Positions 9,760-18,095 of a DNA stretch of 64,000 bases are shown in pieces (position 1 is the stretch's first letter; every line of letters starts with the position of its first letter). This stretch comes from JAGOCV01 sp049445855. GTDB taxonomy: Bacteria; Pseudomonadota; Gammaproteobacteria; Burkholderiales; Burkholderiaceae_C. A program made the translations under genes and the position numbers. A model generated the notes under the pieces. It was not told the DNA's origin, ran no database searches, and saw only the letters and a list, made by a program, of their open reading frames with translations. Location of the stretch: positions 744,001 through 808,000 of the forward strand of contig NZ_JBMSDV010000001.1 in NCBI RefSeq assembly GCF_049445855.1, read 5' to 3'.

Positions 9760-9786
9760 AATGCACGGGGCCCTTGCCCCTGCATT
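9760..9786 (+). promoter_or_regulatory. RNA hairpin immediately before the ureD start
   Basis: AATGCA-c-GGGGC-cctt-GCCCC-TGCATT forms an 11-bp stem with one bulged base, ending three bases before the ureD ATG at 9790. No U-tract follows, so it is not a typical terminator. It would occupy the position of the ribosome-binding site and could lower UreD synthesis. An alternative ATG at 9757 lies just upstream of the hairpin in the same frame. Confidence 0.4.
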
Positions 9787-9789
9787 TCC

Positions 9790-10632
9790 ATGACCTGGCA
9801 CGCCTCACTGCAACTGGACTACAAGCGCGACGCTTCGAGCGCTGCGCCACGGACCGTGGCTCACTTCCGCCACGACGGTCCGCTGCGCATCCTGCAAAGC
9901 CTCTATCCCGAAGGCGACGCCATCTGCCACAACGTGCTGGTGCACCCACCCGGCGGGCTGGTGGGCGGTGACACGCTGGACATCCGCGTGTCGGTCGGCG
10001 AGAACGCGCATGGCCTCGTCACCACACCCGGCGCGACGCGGTTCTACCGGAGCGATGCCGATCTGGCCGTGCAGCGCGTGCGGGTCGACATGGCGAGCGG
10101 CAGCCGCCTCGAATGGCTGCCGCTCGAAGCGCTGGCCTACAACGATTGCAAGGCGCTCAACGAAGCCACATTCGCGCTCGCGCCCGGCGCCGAACTCATC
10201 GGCTGGGACGTCACGGCCTTCGGCTTGCCTCATGCGCAGCAACCGTACCTGCGCGGACGCTTCCAGCAGCATCTGGAAATTCCCGGCGTCTGGCTGGAAC
10301 GCGGGCGGGTCGACGCGACGGATGCGTCTCTGATGGACGGACCGCTGGGCATGGCCGGTCATCGATGTCTCGCCACGCTGTTCTTCGCGACGGGCACGGC
10401 GCTCACGCGCGAGCGTCGTGAAATCGCCCTCGATGCCGCACGCCGTGTGATGGACATGCACGGGCTGCGCGACACCGCCGGTGCCACCAGCCCGCATGAC
10501 CAGGTGATTGCCGTGCGCGTGCTCGCACCGGTGGTGGAGCCGGCGATGGACCTGCTGCGGCAGGTGTGGCGTGCATGGCGTCGCGAGCTCTGGCAACTCG
10601 GCGGCGAGCAGCCGCGCATCTGGTCGACCTGA
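9790..10632 (+). CDS. ureD: Urease accessory protein UreD (UreH)
   Basis: A 280-residue protein starting MTWHASLQLDYKRDA. UreD is the scaffold that binds apo-urease and, with UreF and UreG, forms the complex that installs the Ni centre. Family hallmarks are the early beta-rich block HPPGGLVGGDTLDI, TTPGATRFYRS near 80, and WLPLEALAYNDCKA near 115. It lies 78 bp after cphA, about 19 kb from ureABC, which is unusual since ureD normally heads the urease operon. An in-frame ATG at 9757 would add 11 residues; I chose 9790 because the family aligns from there. Confidence 0.92.
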   Translation: MTWHASLQLDYKRDASSAAPRTVAHFRHDGPLRILQSLYPEGDAICHNVLVHPPGGLVGGDTLDIRVSVGENAHGLVTTPGATRFYRSDADLAVQRVRVDMASGSRLEWLPLEALAYNDCKALNEATFALAPGAELIGWDVTAFGLPHAQQPYLRGRFQQHLEIPGVWLERGRVDATDASLMDGPLGMAGHRCLATLFFATGTALTRERREIALDAARRVMDMHGLRDTAGATSPHDQVIAVRVLAPVVEPAMDLLRQVWRAWRRELWQLGGEQPRIWST

Positions 10633-10639
10633 TTCCGTC

Positions 10640-11641
10640 TCAGCGGTCGTCGCCGTTGCGGAATGCGAGCCAGCCGGCAATCGCGGTGAACGCGATGACG
10701 ATGCTGACCACGATCCAGAAGCCGTGATCGTTGCCGCTCCACGGCACGCCGCCCACGTTCATGCCGAACAGGCCGGCAAGGATGTTGATCGGCAGCGCCA
10801 GCACCGTCACCACCGTCAGCACGAACAGGCTGCGGTTGTTGTCCTCGTTCACGCTGGCGGCAATTTCTTCCTGCAGCAGCTTGATGCGTTCCTGCAGCGC
10901 ATGCATGTCGCGCAGCGTCACCGAGAACTCCTCGGTCGCCTGGCGCAGTTCTTCCACGTCGCGCTCGGCCATCCAGGCATGCGGATGCTGCAGCAACCGG
11001 AACAGCGCCGCAGGTTCGGGCGCGAGCAGGCGCTGCAGGCGCACGAGCAAGCGCCGGAGCACACCCAGTTGCGCGCGCTTGTGATGCCGCCTGCCAGCCA
11101 GCAGGTCGTCCTCGATCGCGTCCACGCGCGTCGTGACGCCACGCACGATGTCCACCAGCACATCGGCCTGTGCCTGTAGCAGCCGCTCGAGCAGTTCGAC
11201 GCTCGATCGCAGGGGCATGCCGCGCCGCACGTCCGCGCGCAGCCGGTCGATGGAGCGCAGCGGCTTCTGCCGCGCCGTTACCACGAGGCGTGGCGTCACC
11301 GCGATCCACAAGGTCGCGATGTCGGACGATTCGAACGAGAAATCGAAATGCGCGTCGTTGATGACGGCCACCAACGCTTCGTCGGTGCGCTCGATGCGCG
11401 TGGAATGCACGCCGTCCTTCAGCGCCTCGAAGAACTCCTCGGGCAGTTGCGCAAGGCGCTCCAGCCAGCGCTGGCTGGCCGCGTGTGCAAGGTTGAAGTG
11501 CAGCCAGACGAAGCTGTCGCCGTCGCCCGCGAGTTCGTCCAGCGCCTGTGCCGTGCCGATCTCGCGCACCGGCTCACCACGGCTGAAGCCGTAGCCGCTG
11601 ATCAGGCCGGACTCGTCACCGCCGTAGTTGTGCTGGAACAC
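10640..11641 (-). CDS. zntB: ZntB/CorA-family divalent metal transporter
   Basis: A 333-residue 2-TM-GxN family protein. A long cytoplasmic alpha/beta domain (1-270) is followed by a stalk helix and two C-terminal membrane helices. The pore signature FGMNVGGVPW, the ZntB form of the CorA GMN motif, lies at about 295. ZntB proteins move Zn2+ (and possibly other divalents); direction and metal cannot be read from sequence. The start is GTG, one base after the stop of the upstream ppk2 (TGA-T-GTG), giving a coupled two-gene operon. Convergent with ureD, 7 bp apart. Confidence 0.85.
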   Translation of the reverse strand: MFQHNYGGDESGLISGYGFSRGEPVREIGTAQALDELAGDGDSFVWLHFNLAHAASQRWLERLAQLPEEFFEALKDGVHSTRIERTDEALVAVINDAHFDFSFESSDIATLWIAVTPRLVVTARQKPLRSIDRLRADVRRGMPLRSSVELLERLLQAQADVLVDIVRGVTTRVDAIEDDLLAGRRHHKRAQLGVLRRLLVRLQRLLAPEPAALFRLLQHPHAWMAERDVEELRQATEEFSVTLRDMHALQERIKLLQEEIAASVNEDNNRSLFVLTVVTVLALPINILAGLFGMNVGGVPWSGNDHGFWIVVSIVIAFTAIAGWLAFRNGDDR

Positions 11642-11642
11642 A

Positions 11643-12602
11643 TCAGTAGCGCTCGGGCACGAACAGCTCCGGCGGCACCGGATGACGCAGGTAGTCCGGG
11701 TTGCGCACGCGTTCGGGCAGATGCACCGCGTCGTGCGGTACTTCGCCGTAGGGCACCTGCTCCAGCAGGTGGCTGATGCAGTTCAGGCGCGCCTTCTTCT
11801 TGTCCACCGCCTGCACCACCCACCACGGCGCTTCGGCAATGTGGGTGCGCTCCAGCATGATTTCCTTGGCGCGGGTGTAGTCTTCCCAGCGCACGCGCGA
11901 CTGCAGGTCCATCGGGCTCAGCTTCCACTGCTTGAGCGGATCGTGGATGCGCCCGAGGAAGCGCAGGTGCTGCTCCTCGTCGGTGATGGAGAACCAGTAC
12001 TTGATGAGCTGGATGCCCGAGCGCACGAGCATGCGCTCGAACTCGGGCACGCTGCGGAAGAACTCTTCGTACTCATCGTCGTTGCAAAAGCCCATGACGC
12101 GTTCGACGCCGGCCCGGTTGTACCAGCTGCGGTCGAACAGCACGATCTCTCCGCCTGCAGGCAGGTGCGACACATAGCGCTGGAAGTACCACTGCGTGCG
12201 CTCCCGGTCGTTCGGCGCGGGCAACGCCGCCACGCGCACGACGCGGGGATTCAGCCGCTGCGTGATGCGCTTGATGACACCGCCCTTGCCAGCGGCATCG
12301 CGGCCTTCGAACAGGATGACGACCTTGTGGCGCGACTTGACCACCCAGTCCTGCAGCTTCACCAGCTCGGACTGCAGGCGGAACAGCTCCTGGAAGTACT
12401 GCTTGCGCGCCTTGCGGTTGGCATCGGTATGGTCCTTGCGCTCGATGCCCGCTTCGCGGGCGATGTGGTCCTCGGTCTGGTCTTCGAGCTCCATCTCGAG
12501 CTCTTCGTCATAGCCGTCGACCATGTCCAGATAAATGCGCTGGAGGAGTTCGTCGTCGACGGTGGGTGTGATGGAAGACGTGGGGGGCGTACGGTCGGAC
12601 AT
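11643..12602 (-). CDS. ppk2: Polyphosphate kinase 2 family protein
   Basis: A 319-residue PPK2-family kinase starting MSDRTPPTSS; 20 further upstream codons are open but lack a better start. PPK2 enzymes transfer phosphate between polyphosphate and nucleoside phosphates. Seen: Walker A GRDAAGKGGVIKR near 110, the lid region LPAPNDRERTQWYFQRY, and Walker B-like EIVLFDRSWYNRAGVE with the conserved Asp-Arg. Length is usual for the single-domain group. Coupled to the zntB-like gene, suggesting a link between polyphosphate and metal ions, though that is inference. Confidence 0.92.
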   Translation of the reverse strand: MSDRTPPTSSITPTVDDELLQRIYLDMVDGYDEELEMELEDQTEDHIAREAGIERKDHTDANRKARKQYFQELFRLQSELVKLQDWVVKSRHKVVILFEGRDAAGKGGVIKRITQRLNPRVVRVAALPAPNDRERTQWYFQRYVSHLPAGGEIVLFDRSWYNRAGVERVMGFCNDDEYEEFFRSVPEFERMLVRSGIQLIKYWFSITDEEQHLRFLGRIHDPLKQWKLSPMDLQSRVRWEDYTRAKEIMLERTHIAEAPWWVVQAVDKKKARLNCISHLLEQVPYGEVPHDAVHLPERVRNPDYLRHPVPPELFVPERY

Positions 12603-12713
12603 AGCTTCCCACCTTGCCACGCCTTCATGGCAAATTCGTGACAGCCGGTGACGGCTTCGCATGAATCGTCACCGGACTGTCACATCCACGCGCCCACAGT
12701 GGAGCGGCGGCGG

Positions 12714-13109
12714 TCAGCGCGCCAGGATCAGGCTGGCGATCACGCCGGTGGCGATGGCCACGAGTGCGAAGTCGTTGCCGTCCTTCACCCACTGGTGGCC
12801 GCGCGGGGGTGCGGACAGGTGGTAGGCGCGGTAGTCGTTGACCACATAGCGCTGGCCGCGGTAGGCCGCCGGCATGCGGTCGCCGCGGTGGTAGCGCACG
12901 AAATGACGGTTGTCGTAGCGGCGATGGTCGTCGACGCGGACATAGCGCACCGGCGGCGGCGCATGGCGTGCGTCGCGCACCACCACCACGCGGTCAGGGC
13001 CGCGCCCGTTGTTGCCGTGGCCATGGTCGTAGCGCGGCTGGGCAGAGGCCACGGCGGTCACGCCCATGGTCATGGCGAGTGCCAGTGCGATCTTGCTCGA
13101 GGTCTTCAT
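12714..13109 (-). CDS. RcnB-like periplasmic protein
   Basis: A 131-residue exported protein. A signal peptide (MKTSSKIALALAMTMGVTAVASA) is followed by a His-, Arg- and Tyr-rich segment and the RcnB-family core YHLSAPPRGHQWVKDGNDFALVAIATGVI near the end. ATG 13109 is chosen because an excellent AAAGGAG lies 7-13 bases before it; 39 upstream codons are open but unsupported. E. coli RcnB influences Ni/Co export by RcnA. The position beside urea and nickel genes makes a nickel role plausible but unproven, as many RcnB-like proteins are uncharacterised. Confidence 0.75.
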   Translation of the reverse strand: MKTSSKIALALAMTMGVTAVASAQPRYDHGHGNNGRGPDRVVVVRDARHAPPPVRYVRVDDHRRYDNRHFVRYHRGDRMPAAYRGQRYVVNDYRAYHLSAPPRGHQWVKDGNDFALVAIATGVIASLILAR

Positions 13110-13267
13110 ATCAGGCTCCTTTCGGTGAACGTTCGGTGTGAACGAGCCTTCATGGTGGCCGGCGCATGTCAAGCGCAGGTAAACGGCCGGAAAAGCTGTT
13201 TGATATCTGCGCTCGACCTGTTGCACAGGTAAAGCGTCTGTGAAAACGCCGCGCAGGGCGTTGCAGA

Positions 13268-13960
13268 TCAGATCGCCACGAGCTGGCGGATGCCCTTGGC
13301 TTCCATCTCGCTGCCGGGGCCGCGCGCGATGAATTCGCCGCGTTCCATGACGAGGTAGTCGTCGGCCAGCTCTTGCGCGAAGTCGTAGTACTGCTCGACC
13401 AGCAGGATGGCCATGTCACCCCGGTCGGCCAGCATGCGGATGACGCGGCCGATGTCCTTGATGATGCTCGGCTGGATGCCTTCGGTCGGCTCGTCGAGGA
13501 TCAGCAGTTTGGGCTTGGGCGCGAGTGCGCGCGCAATCGCCAGTTGCTGCTGCTGGCCACCGGACAGGTCGCCGCCACGGCGATGCAGCATCTGCTTGAG
13601 CACCGGGAACAGTTCGTACAGCTCCGCAGGCACCGGCGTGCTGCCCGGCTTGTAGGCCAGGCCCATGCGCAGGTTTTCTTCCACGGTCAGGCGCGCGAAG
13701 ATCTCGCGGCCCTGCGGCACGAAGCCGATGCCGGCACGGGCACGTTCGTAAGGGGTCGAGGCCTGGATCGGCTTGCCGTCGAATTCGATCGTGCCGGTCT
13801 TGATCGGGATGAGGCCCATCAGGCTCTTGAGCAGCGTCGTCTTGCCCACACCGTTGCGTCCGAGCAGCACGGTGACCTTGCCCAAGTGCGCTTCCAGGCT
13901 CACGTCGCGCAGGATGTGGGAGCCGCCGTAGTACTGGTTGATGTTCTTGACTGTCAGCAT
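13268..13960 (-). CDS. urtE: Urea ABC transporter ATP-binding subunit UrtE
   Basis: A 230-residue ATPase of the branched-chain amino-acid (LivF-like) group. Walker A GRNGVGKTT near 35, signature LSGGQQQQLAIARAL near 135, and Walker B LLILDEPTEGIQPSII, the T-E-G-I-Q-P form seen in UrtE. It starts MLTVKNINQYYGGSHIL. It is the last gene of urtABCDE, but a 357-bp gap containing a large inverted repeat separates it from urtD, so its expression may be partly uncoupled from the rest of the operon. Confidence 0.93.
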   Translation of the reverse strand: MLTVKNINQYYGGSHILRDVSLEAHLGKVTVLLGRNGVGKTTLLKSLMGLIPIKTGTIEFDGKPIQASTPYERARAGIGFVPQGREIFARLTVEENLRMGLAYKPGSTPVPAELYELFPVLKQMLHRRGGDLSGGQQQQLAIARALAPKPKLLILDEPTEGIQPSIIKDIGRVIRMLADRGDMAILLVEQYYDFAQELADDYLVMERGEFIARGPGSEMEAKGIRQLVAI

Positions 13961-14066
13961 GGTTTTGCCTTCCCGTGCGGGATGCGATTCGTGGGCGACG
14001 CGATGGGGAGGAGGCCGTGTGGGGCCGGCTGTTGGCGTTCAAGAGAATCATTCCGCCCGCACCAAG

Positions 14067-14295
14067 AGGGCTGGTGGGGCTGCGCCCTTGGCTCCGCGTG
14101 TGCGGGCTCCGTCGCCGCATGGCTTTGGCGCTTGGCGCGCCGCAGGCGCGCTTCGTCAACTGGCTCATCGCGGCTGTCTGAGCGCAGCGGATCAAGTGAT
14201 CCGCGTAGCGAGTTCCGCGACGCAAGCGCCAAAGCCATGCGGTGACGGACCAAAGCCCGTACCCGCGGAGCCAAGGGCGCAGCCCCATCAGCCCT
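14067..14295. repeat. Large imperfect palindromic element between urtD and urtE
   Basis: Left arm 14067-14134 and right arm 14223-14295 are inverted copies: AGGGCTGGTGGGGCTGCGCC at the left end mirrors the right end with one change, followed by a shared CTTGGCTCCGCG, and the inner ends share CATGGCTTTGGCGCTTG. The loop (14135-14222) contains a second small palindrome, GCGGATCA-AG-TGATCCGC. No gene is inside and no transposase is nearby. Size and structure resemble a non-autonomous palindromic repeat (MITE/REP-like) inserted inside the urea-transporter operon; that identity is inference. Confidence 0.7.
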
Positions 14296-14317
14296 CGCTC
14301 CCCGAGAAAGGAAGCCG

Positions 14318-15190
14318 TCACCGCCCAAGATACACCTCGATGACCCGCTCATCCGCCTGCACCTGATCCAGCGTTCCCTGCGCCAGTACCGAGCCATCGC
14401 ACAGCACGGTGACGATCTCGCTGATGGTCCGGATGAAGCTCATGTCGTGCTCCACCACCATCAGCGAATGCTTGCCCTTGAGCGTGAGGAACAACTCGGC
14501 CGTGCGTGCGGTTTCCTCGTCGGTCATGCCGGCCACGGGTTCATCGAGCAGCAGCAGCTTCGGGTCCTGCATGAGCAGCATGCCGATCTCCAGCCATTGC
14601 TTCTGGCCGTGGCTCAGGTTGCCTGCCATGCGGCCGACACTGCCGGCCAGATGGATCGTGTGCAGCACCTCGGCCAACCGGTCGCTTTGCCCCGAATCGA
14701 GGCGGAACAGCATCGAGGCCTTCACGCCCTTGTCGGTCTTGAGCGCGAGCTCGAGGTTCTCGAACACCGTCAGTTGCTCGAACACCGTCGGCTTCTGGAA
14801 CTTGCGGCCGATGCCCAGTTGCGCGATCTGCGGCTCGGTGTGCGCCAGCAGGTCGATCGTGCTGCCGAAGTACACCTGCCCTTCGTCGGGCCGCGTCTTG
14901 CCGGTGATGATGTCCATCATCGTCGTCTTGCCCGCGCCGTTGGGGCCGATGATGCAGCGCAGCTCGCCCGGCGCGATGTCCAGGCTCAGCTTGTTGATCG
15001 CCTTGAATCCGTCGAAGCTCACGCTCACGTCTTCGAGGTACAGGATGCGGCCGTGCGTGACGTCCACCTCGCCCGGCGTATGAATGCGCGAATAGCCCGC
15101 CGCGCGTCCGCCGGACTCGGTCTGCGTCTTGACGGCCTCCATGCGCGCGGCGATGCGCTGCGCGCCCTGTTCGAGAAGGTCGGGGGTCAT
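14318..15190 (-). CDS. urtD: Urea ABC transporter ATP-binding subunit UrtD
   Basis: A 290-residue LivG-like ATPase. Walker A GPNGAGKTTMMD near 83, signature LSHGQKQWLEIGMLL, and Walker B LLLLDEPVAGMTDEET, the A-G-M-T form typical of UrtD. The frame is open far upstream over urtC but those residues are antisense noise. ATG 15190 overlaps the urtC stop by 4 bp, which fixes the start. The N-terminal 45 residues before the ABC domain (RILYLEDVSVSFDGF) are a variable extension common in this family. Confidence 0.94.
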   Translation of the reverse strand: MTPDLLEQGAQRIAARMEAVKTQTESGGRAAGYSRIHTPGEVDVTHGRILYLEDVSVSFDGFKAINKLSLDIAPGELRCIIGPNGAGKTTMMDIITGKTRPDEGQVYFGSTIDLLAHTEPQIAQLGIGRKFQKPTVFEQLTVFENLELALKTDKGVKASMLFRLDSGQSDRLAEVLHTIHLAGSVGRMAGNLSHGQKQWLEIGMLLMQDPKLLLLDEPVAGMTDEETARTAELFLTLKGKHSLMVVEHDMSFIRTISEIVTVLCDGSVLAQGTLDQVQADERVIEVYLGR

Positions 15191-16359
15191 TCCGCGCCTC
15201 CGTTCTTTTTCTTCGTGAGCTTGCGGACCAGCCCCACCACGCCCTGCGGCAGGAACAATGTGACAGCAATGAAGATCGCGCCGAGGAAGTACAGCCAGTA
15301 CTCGGGGAAGGCCACGGTGAACCAGCTCTTGGCACCGTTGACGATGAAGGCACCTGCGATCGGTCCGATCAGCGTGGCGCGACCGCCCACGGCTGCCCAG
15401 ATGGCGATCTCGATCGAATTCGGCGGCGACATCTCGCTCGGGTTGATGATGCCGACCTGAGGCACATACAGCGCGCCGGCCACGCCGCACATCATGGCCG
15501 AGATGGTCCAGATGGTGAGCTTGTAGGCGACCGGGTTGTAGCCCGAGAACATCACGCGGCTTTCCGCGTCGCGGATGGCCTGCAGCACGCGGCCGAACTT
15601 GCTTTGGACCAGCCAGCGCGCGAACAGGAAGAAGCCCAGCAGCACCACGCCCGTCAGCACGAACAGGAACATGCGCATGTTGGGCGTTGCGATCGGGATG
15701 TCCAGGATGCGCTTGAAATCGGTGAAGCCGTTGTTGCCGCCGAAGCCCGTTTCGTTGCGGAAGAACAGCAGCATGGCGGCGAACGTCATCGCCTGCGTAA
15801 TGATGGAGAAGTACACGCCCTTGATGCGCGAACGGAACGCGAAGAAGCCGAACACGAACGCGAGCAGGCCGGGCACCAGCACCACCAGCAGCATCTGCAG
15901 GATGAACGAGCCGCTGAAAGTCCAGTGCCAGGGCAGTTCCTTCCAGTCGAGAAAGACCATGAAGTCCGGCAGCTCGCTCTTGTAGTTGCCGTCCAGACCG
16001 ATCTGCCGCATGAGGTACATGCCCATCATGTAGCCCCCCAGCGCGAAGAACAGGCCGTGCCCGAGCGACAGGATGCCGGTGTAGCCCCAGATCAGGTCCA
16101 TGGCCAGCGCGGCGATGGCGTAGCACATGATCTTGCCCAGCAGCGCCACGTAGTAGTCGCTCATGTGGAAGATGCTGCCGTCGGGCACGACCAGATTGAG
16201 CAGCGGCGCGACGGCGCAGATGACGACAAGCGCGACGAGGTACGCCGTCCAGCCCTTCGCCGACATCAGCGGTTTGCGACCGGGCAGCACGAGTTCCGGC
16301 GTGACGACAGGTTGCGCGGGCGCCTGCACGCCGGCTTCGTTGGTGGTGAGTTGCGTCAT
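15187..16359 (-). CDS. urtC: Urea ABC transporter permease UrtC
   Basis: A 390-residue LivM-like inner-membrane permease with about ten hydrophobic segments. Typical blocks are DLIWGYTGILSLGHGLFFALGG near 90, FFRNETGFGGNNGFTDF in the middle, RVLQAIRDAESRVMFSGYN, and a Lys-rich C-terminus (KLTKKKN). The ATG overlaps the urtB stop by 4 bp and the gene overlaps urtD by 4 bp, so B, C and D are tightly coupled. With UrtB it forms the channel for urea received from UrtA. Confidence 0.94.
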   Translation of the reverse strand: MTQLTTNEAGVQAPAQPVVTPELVLPGRKPLMSAKGWTAYLVALVVICAVAPLLNLVVPDGSIFHMSDYYVALLGKIMCYAIAALAMDLIWGYTGILSLGHGLFFALGGYMMGMYLMRQIGLDGNYKSELPDFMVFLDWKELPWHWTFSGSFILQMLLVVLVPGLLAFVFGFFAFRSRIKGVYFSIITQAMTFAAMLLFFRNETGFGGNNGFTDFKRILDIPIATPNMRMFLFVLTGVVLLGFFLFARWLVQSKFGRVLQAIRDAESRVMFSGYNPVAYKLTIWTISAMMCGVAGALYVPQVGIINPSEMSPPNSIEIAIWAAVGGRATLIGPIAGAFIVNGAKSWFTVAFPEYWLYFLGAIFIAVTLFLPQGVVGLVRKLTKKKNGGAE

Positions 16360-17948
16360 GCTTCGGCGCTCCGGCCCTTCACGGCAAAGATGCCTTGCGG
16401 ACGCTTCTGGATGAAGATGATGATGAACACGAGCACGGCGATCTTGGCCAGCACCGCGCCGGCCCAGCCTTCGAGCAGCTTGTTCAGGATGCCCAGGCCC
16501 AGCGCGGCGTAGACCGTGCCGGCCAGTTGGCCGACGCCGCCCAGCACCACCACCATGAACGAATCCACGATGTAGCCCTGGCCGAGGTCGGGGCCGACGT
16601 TGCCGACCTGGCTGAGCGCACAGCCCGCCAGACCCGCAATGCCCGAGCCCAGCGCGAATGCATAGGTGTCGATGCGCGCCGTGTTCACGCCCATGCACGA
16701 AGCAATGGGACGGTTCTGCGTGACACCCCGCACGAACAGCCCGAGGCGCGTGCGGCCGATGAGGAACGCCATGCCCGCGAGTACCAGCCCTGCAAACACG
16801 ATGATCAGCACGCGGTTCCACGGCAGCGTGAGGTTGGACAGCACGGCGAAGCCACCGCTCATCCACGACGGGTTTTCCACGCCGACGTTCTGCGCGCCGA
16901 AGATGGTGCGCACCAGTTGCATCAGCATCAAGCTGATGCCCCAGGTGGCCAGCAGCGTCTCGAGCGGACGGCCGTAGAGGAAGCGGATGACACTGCGTTC
17001 GAGCGCCGCGCCCACCAGCGCCGACGACAGGAACGCCACCGGGATCGCCGCGATCAGGTAGGCGTCGAAGATGCCCGGGAAGTATTTCTGGAACACGCCC
17101 TGCACCACGTACGTGGCATAGGCGCCGATCATCATCAGCTCGCCGTGCGCCATGTTGATCACGCCCATCAGCCCGTAGGTGATGGCCAGGCCCAGCGCGA
17201 CCAGCAGCAGGATGGAGCCGAGGCTGATGCCCGTGAATAGCTGGCCGAGACGCTCGCCCCACACCAGCGCGGCATTGATGGCGGACAGCGACGACTGGAT
17301 CTGCGCCTTGACCTGCGGATCGGATTCCTCGCTCAGGCGCTCGTTGAGCAGCAATTTGGTGCTGGGGTTCTTGCTGCCTTCCAGCGCCTTGGCTGCGGCA
17401 ATGCGCCTGGCCGGATCTTCACTGCCCAGCAGCGCTGCGGCCCGCGCCAGTTCGAGCTGCGCCTTGATGCTTTCGTTCTTCTCGGCGGCCAGCGCCTTCT
17501 CGATGATCGGCAGGCGCGATTCGGAAGGGTCTTTCAGCAGGGACTGCACGGCCGCAGCGCGCACGGTGTCATCCGTGCTGAAGAGCTTGAGCGCAGCCAG
17601 GGCCGTGTCCAGCTCGCTGCGCATCAGGTTGTTGTTGATGATGTCTTCCGCATCGTCGGGCACCTTCACTTCTGCGCCCGACACCGGGTCGTAGCCCTTG
17701 TCGTCCCTGACGACCACGGGTTTGCCGTTTGCGACCTTCACTTCATCGTCGGCCAGCGCCTGGATGAAGGCCGCTGTCTTGTCATCGGCAGCCTGGATGG
17801 CCTTGCCGAGCGCCTGGATGCGGTCGGCACTCTCGCCCACCGCCATCGCCTTGGCTTCGTCGTCCGTCAGTGCGAATGCGGGTTGCACCACGGCACCCAG
17901 CAACACCAGGGCGGCGCAGGCCAAACGACTGGCCACCTGACGGACCAT
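16356..17948 (-). CDS. urtB: Urea ABC transporter permease UrtB
   Basis: A 530-residue protein. UrtB differs from other LivH-type permeases by a long extracytoplasmic N-terminal domain, seen here: a signal sequence (MVRQVASRLACAALVLLGAV...AFA), then a helical, HEAT-like region to about 225 with repeated Ala/Leu/Glu segments, then the permease (LGQLFTGISLGSILLLVALG and VINMAHGELMMIGAYATYV). I start at ATG 17948, which begins the signal peptide; 20 upstream codons are open without support. About 150 bp separate it from urtA. Confidence 0.93.
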   Translation of the reverse strand: MVRQVASRLACAALVLLGAVVQPAFALTDDEAKAMAVGESADRIQALGKAIQAADDKTAAFIQALADDEVKVANGKPVVVRDDKGYDPVSGAEVKVPDDAEDIINNNLMRSELDTALAALKLFSTDDTVRAAAVQSLLKDPSESRLPIIEKALAAEKNESIKAQLELARAAALLGSEDPARRIAAAKALEGSKNPSTKLLLNERLSEESDPQVKAQIQSSLSAINAALVWGERLGQLFTGISLGSILLLVALGLAITYGLMGVINMAHGELMMIGAYATYVVQGVFQKYFPGIFDAYLIAAIPVAFLSSALVGAALERSVIRFLYGRPLETLLATWGISLMLMQLVRTIFGAQNVGVENPSWMSGGFAVLSNLTLPWNRVLIIVFAGLVLAGMAFLIGRTRLGLFVRGVTQNRPIASCMGVNTARIDTYAFALGSGIAGLAGCALSQVGNVGPDLGQGYIVDSFMVVVLGGVGQLAGTVYAALGLGILNKLLEGWAGAVLAKIAVLVFIIIFIQKRPQGIFAVKGRSAEA

Positions 17949-18095
17949 CTGAATGCAGCGTCGCGTTGTCAAACGGAAATCTCCAACAGCTTTTCGGGCG
18001 TCATGCATGGCAATAGCAACATCCGCGCCCGCTTCTCGTAAAAGGAGGGGCGCGTGGCCCCTCCCATTCCCTCTGCAGCAATCAGCAAGTGCCGA

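Noticed and set aside
6973..9801. A 942-codon minus-strand frame opposite cphA, and a similar 511-codon frame at 5448-6983
   Set aside because: Complement of strongly conserved cyanophycin synthetase codons; Ala/His/Val-rich with no motif.
14318..16126. A 602-codon frame containing urtD
   Set aside because: The first 312 codons are an out-of-phase reading of urtC; the ATGA overlap with urtC fixes urtD at 15190.
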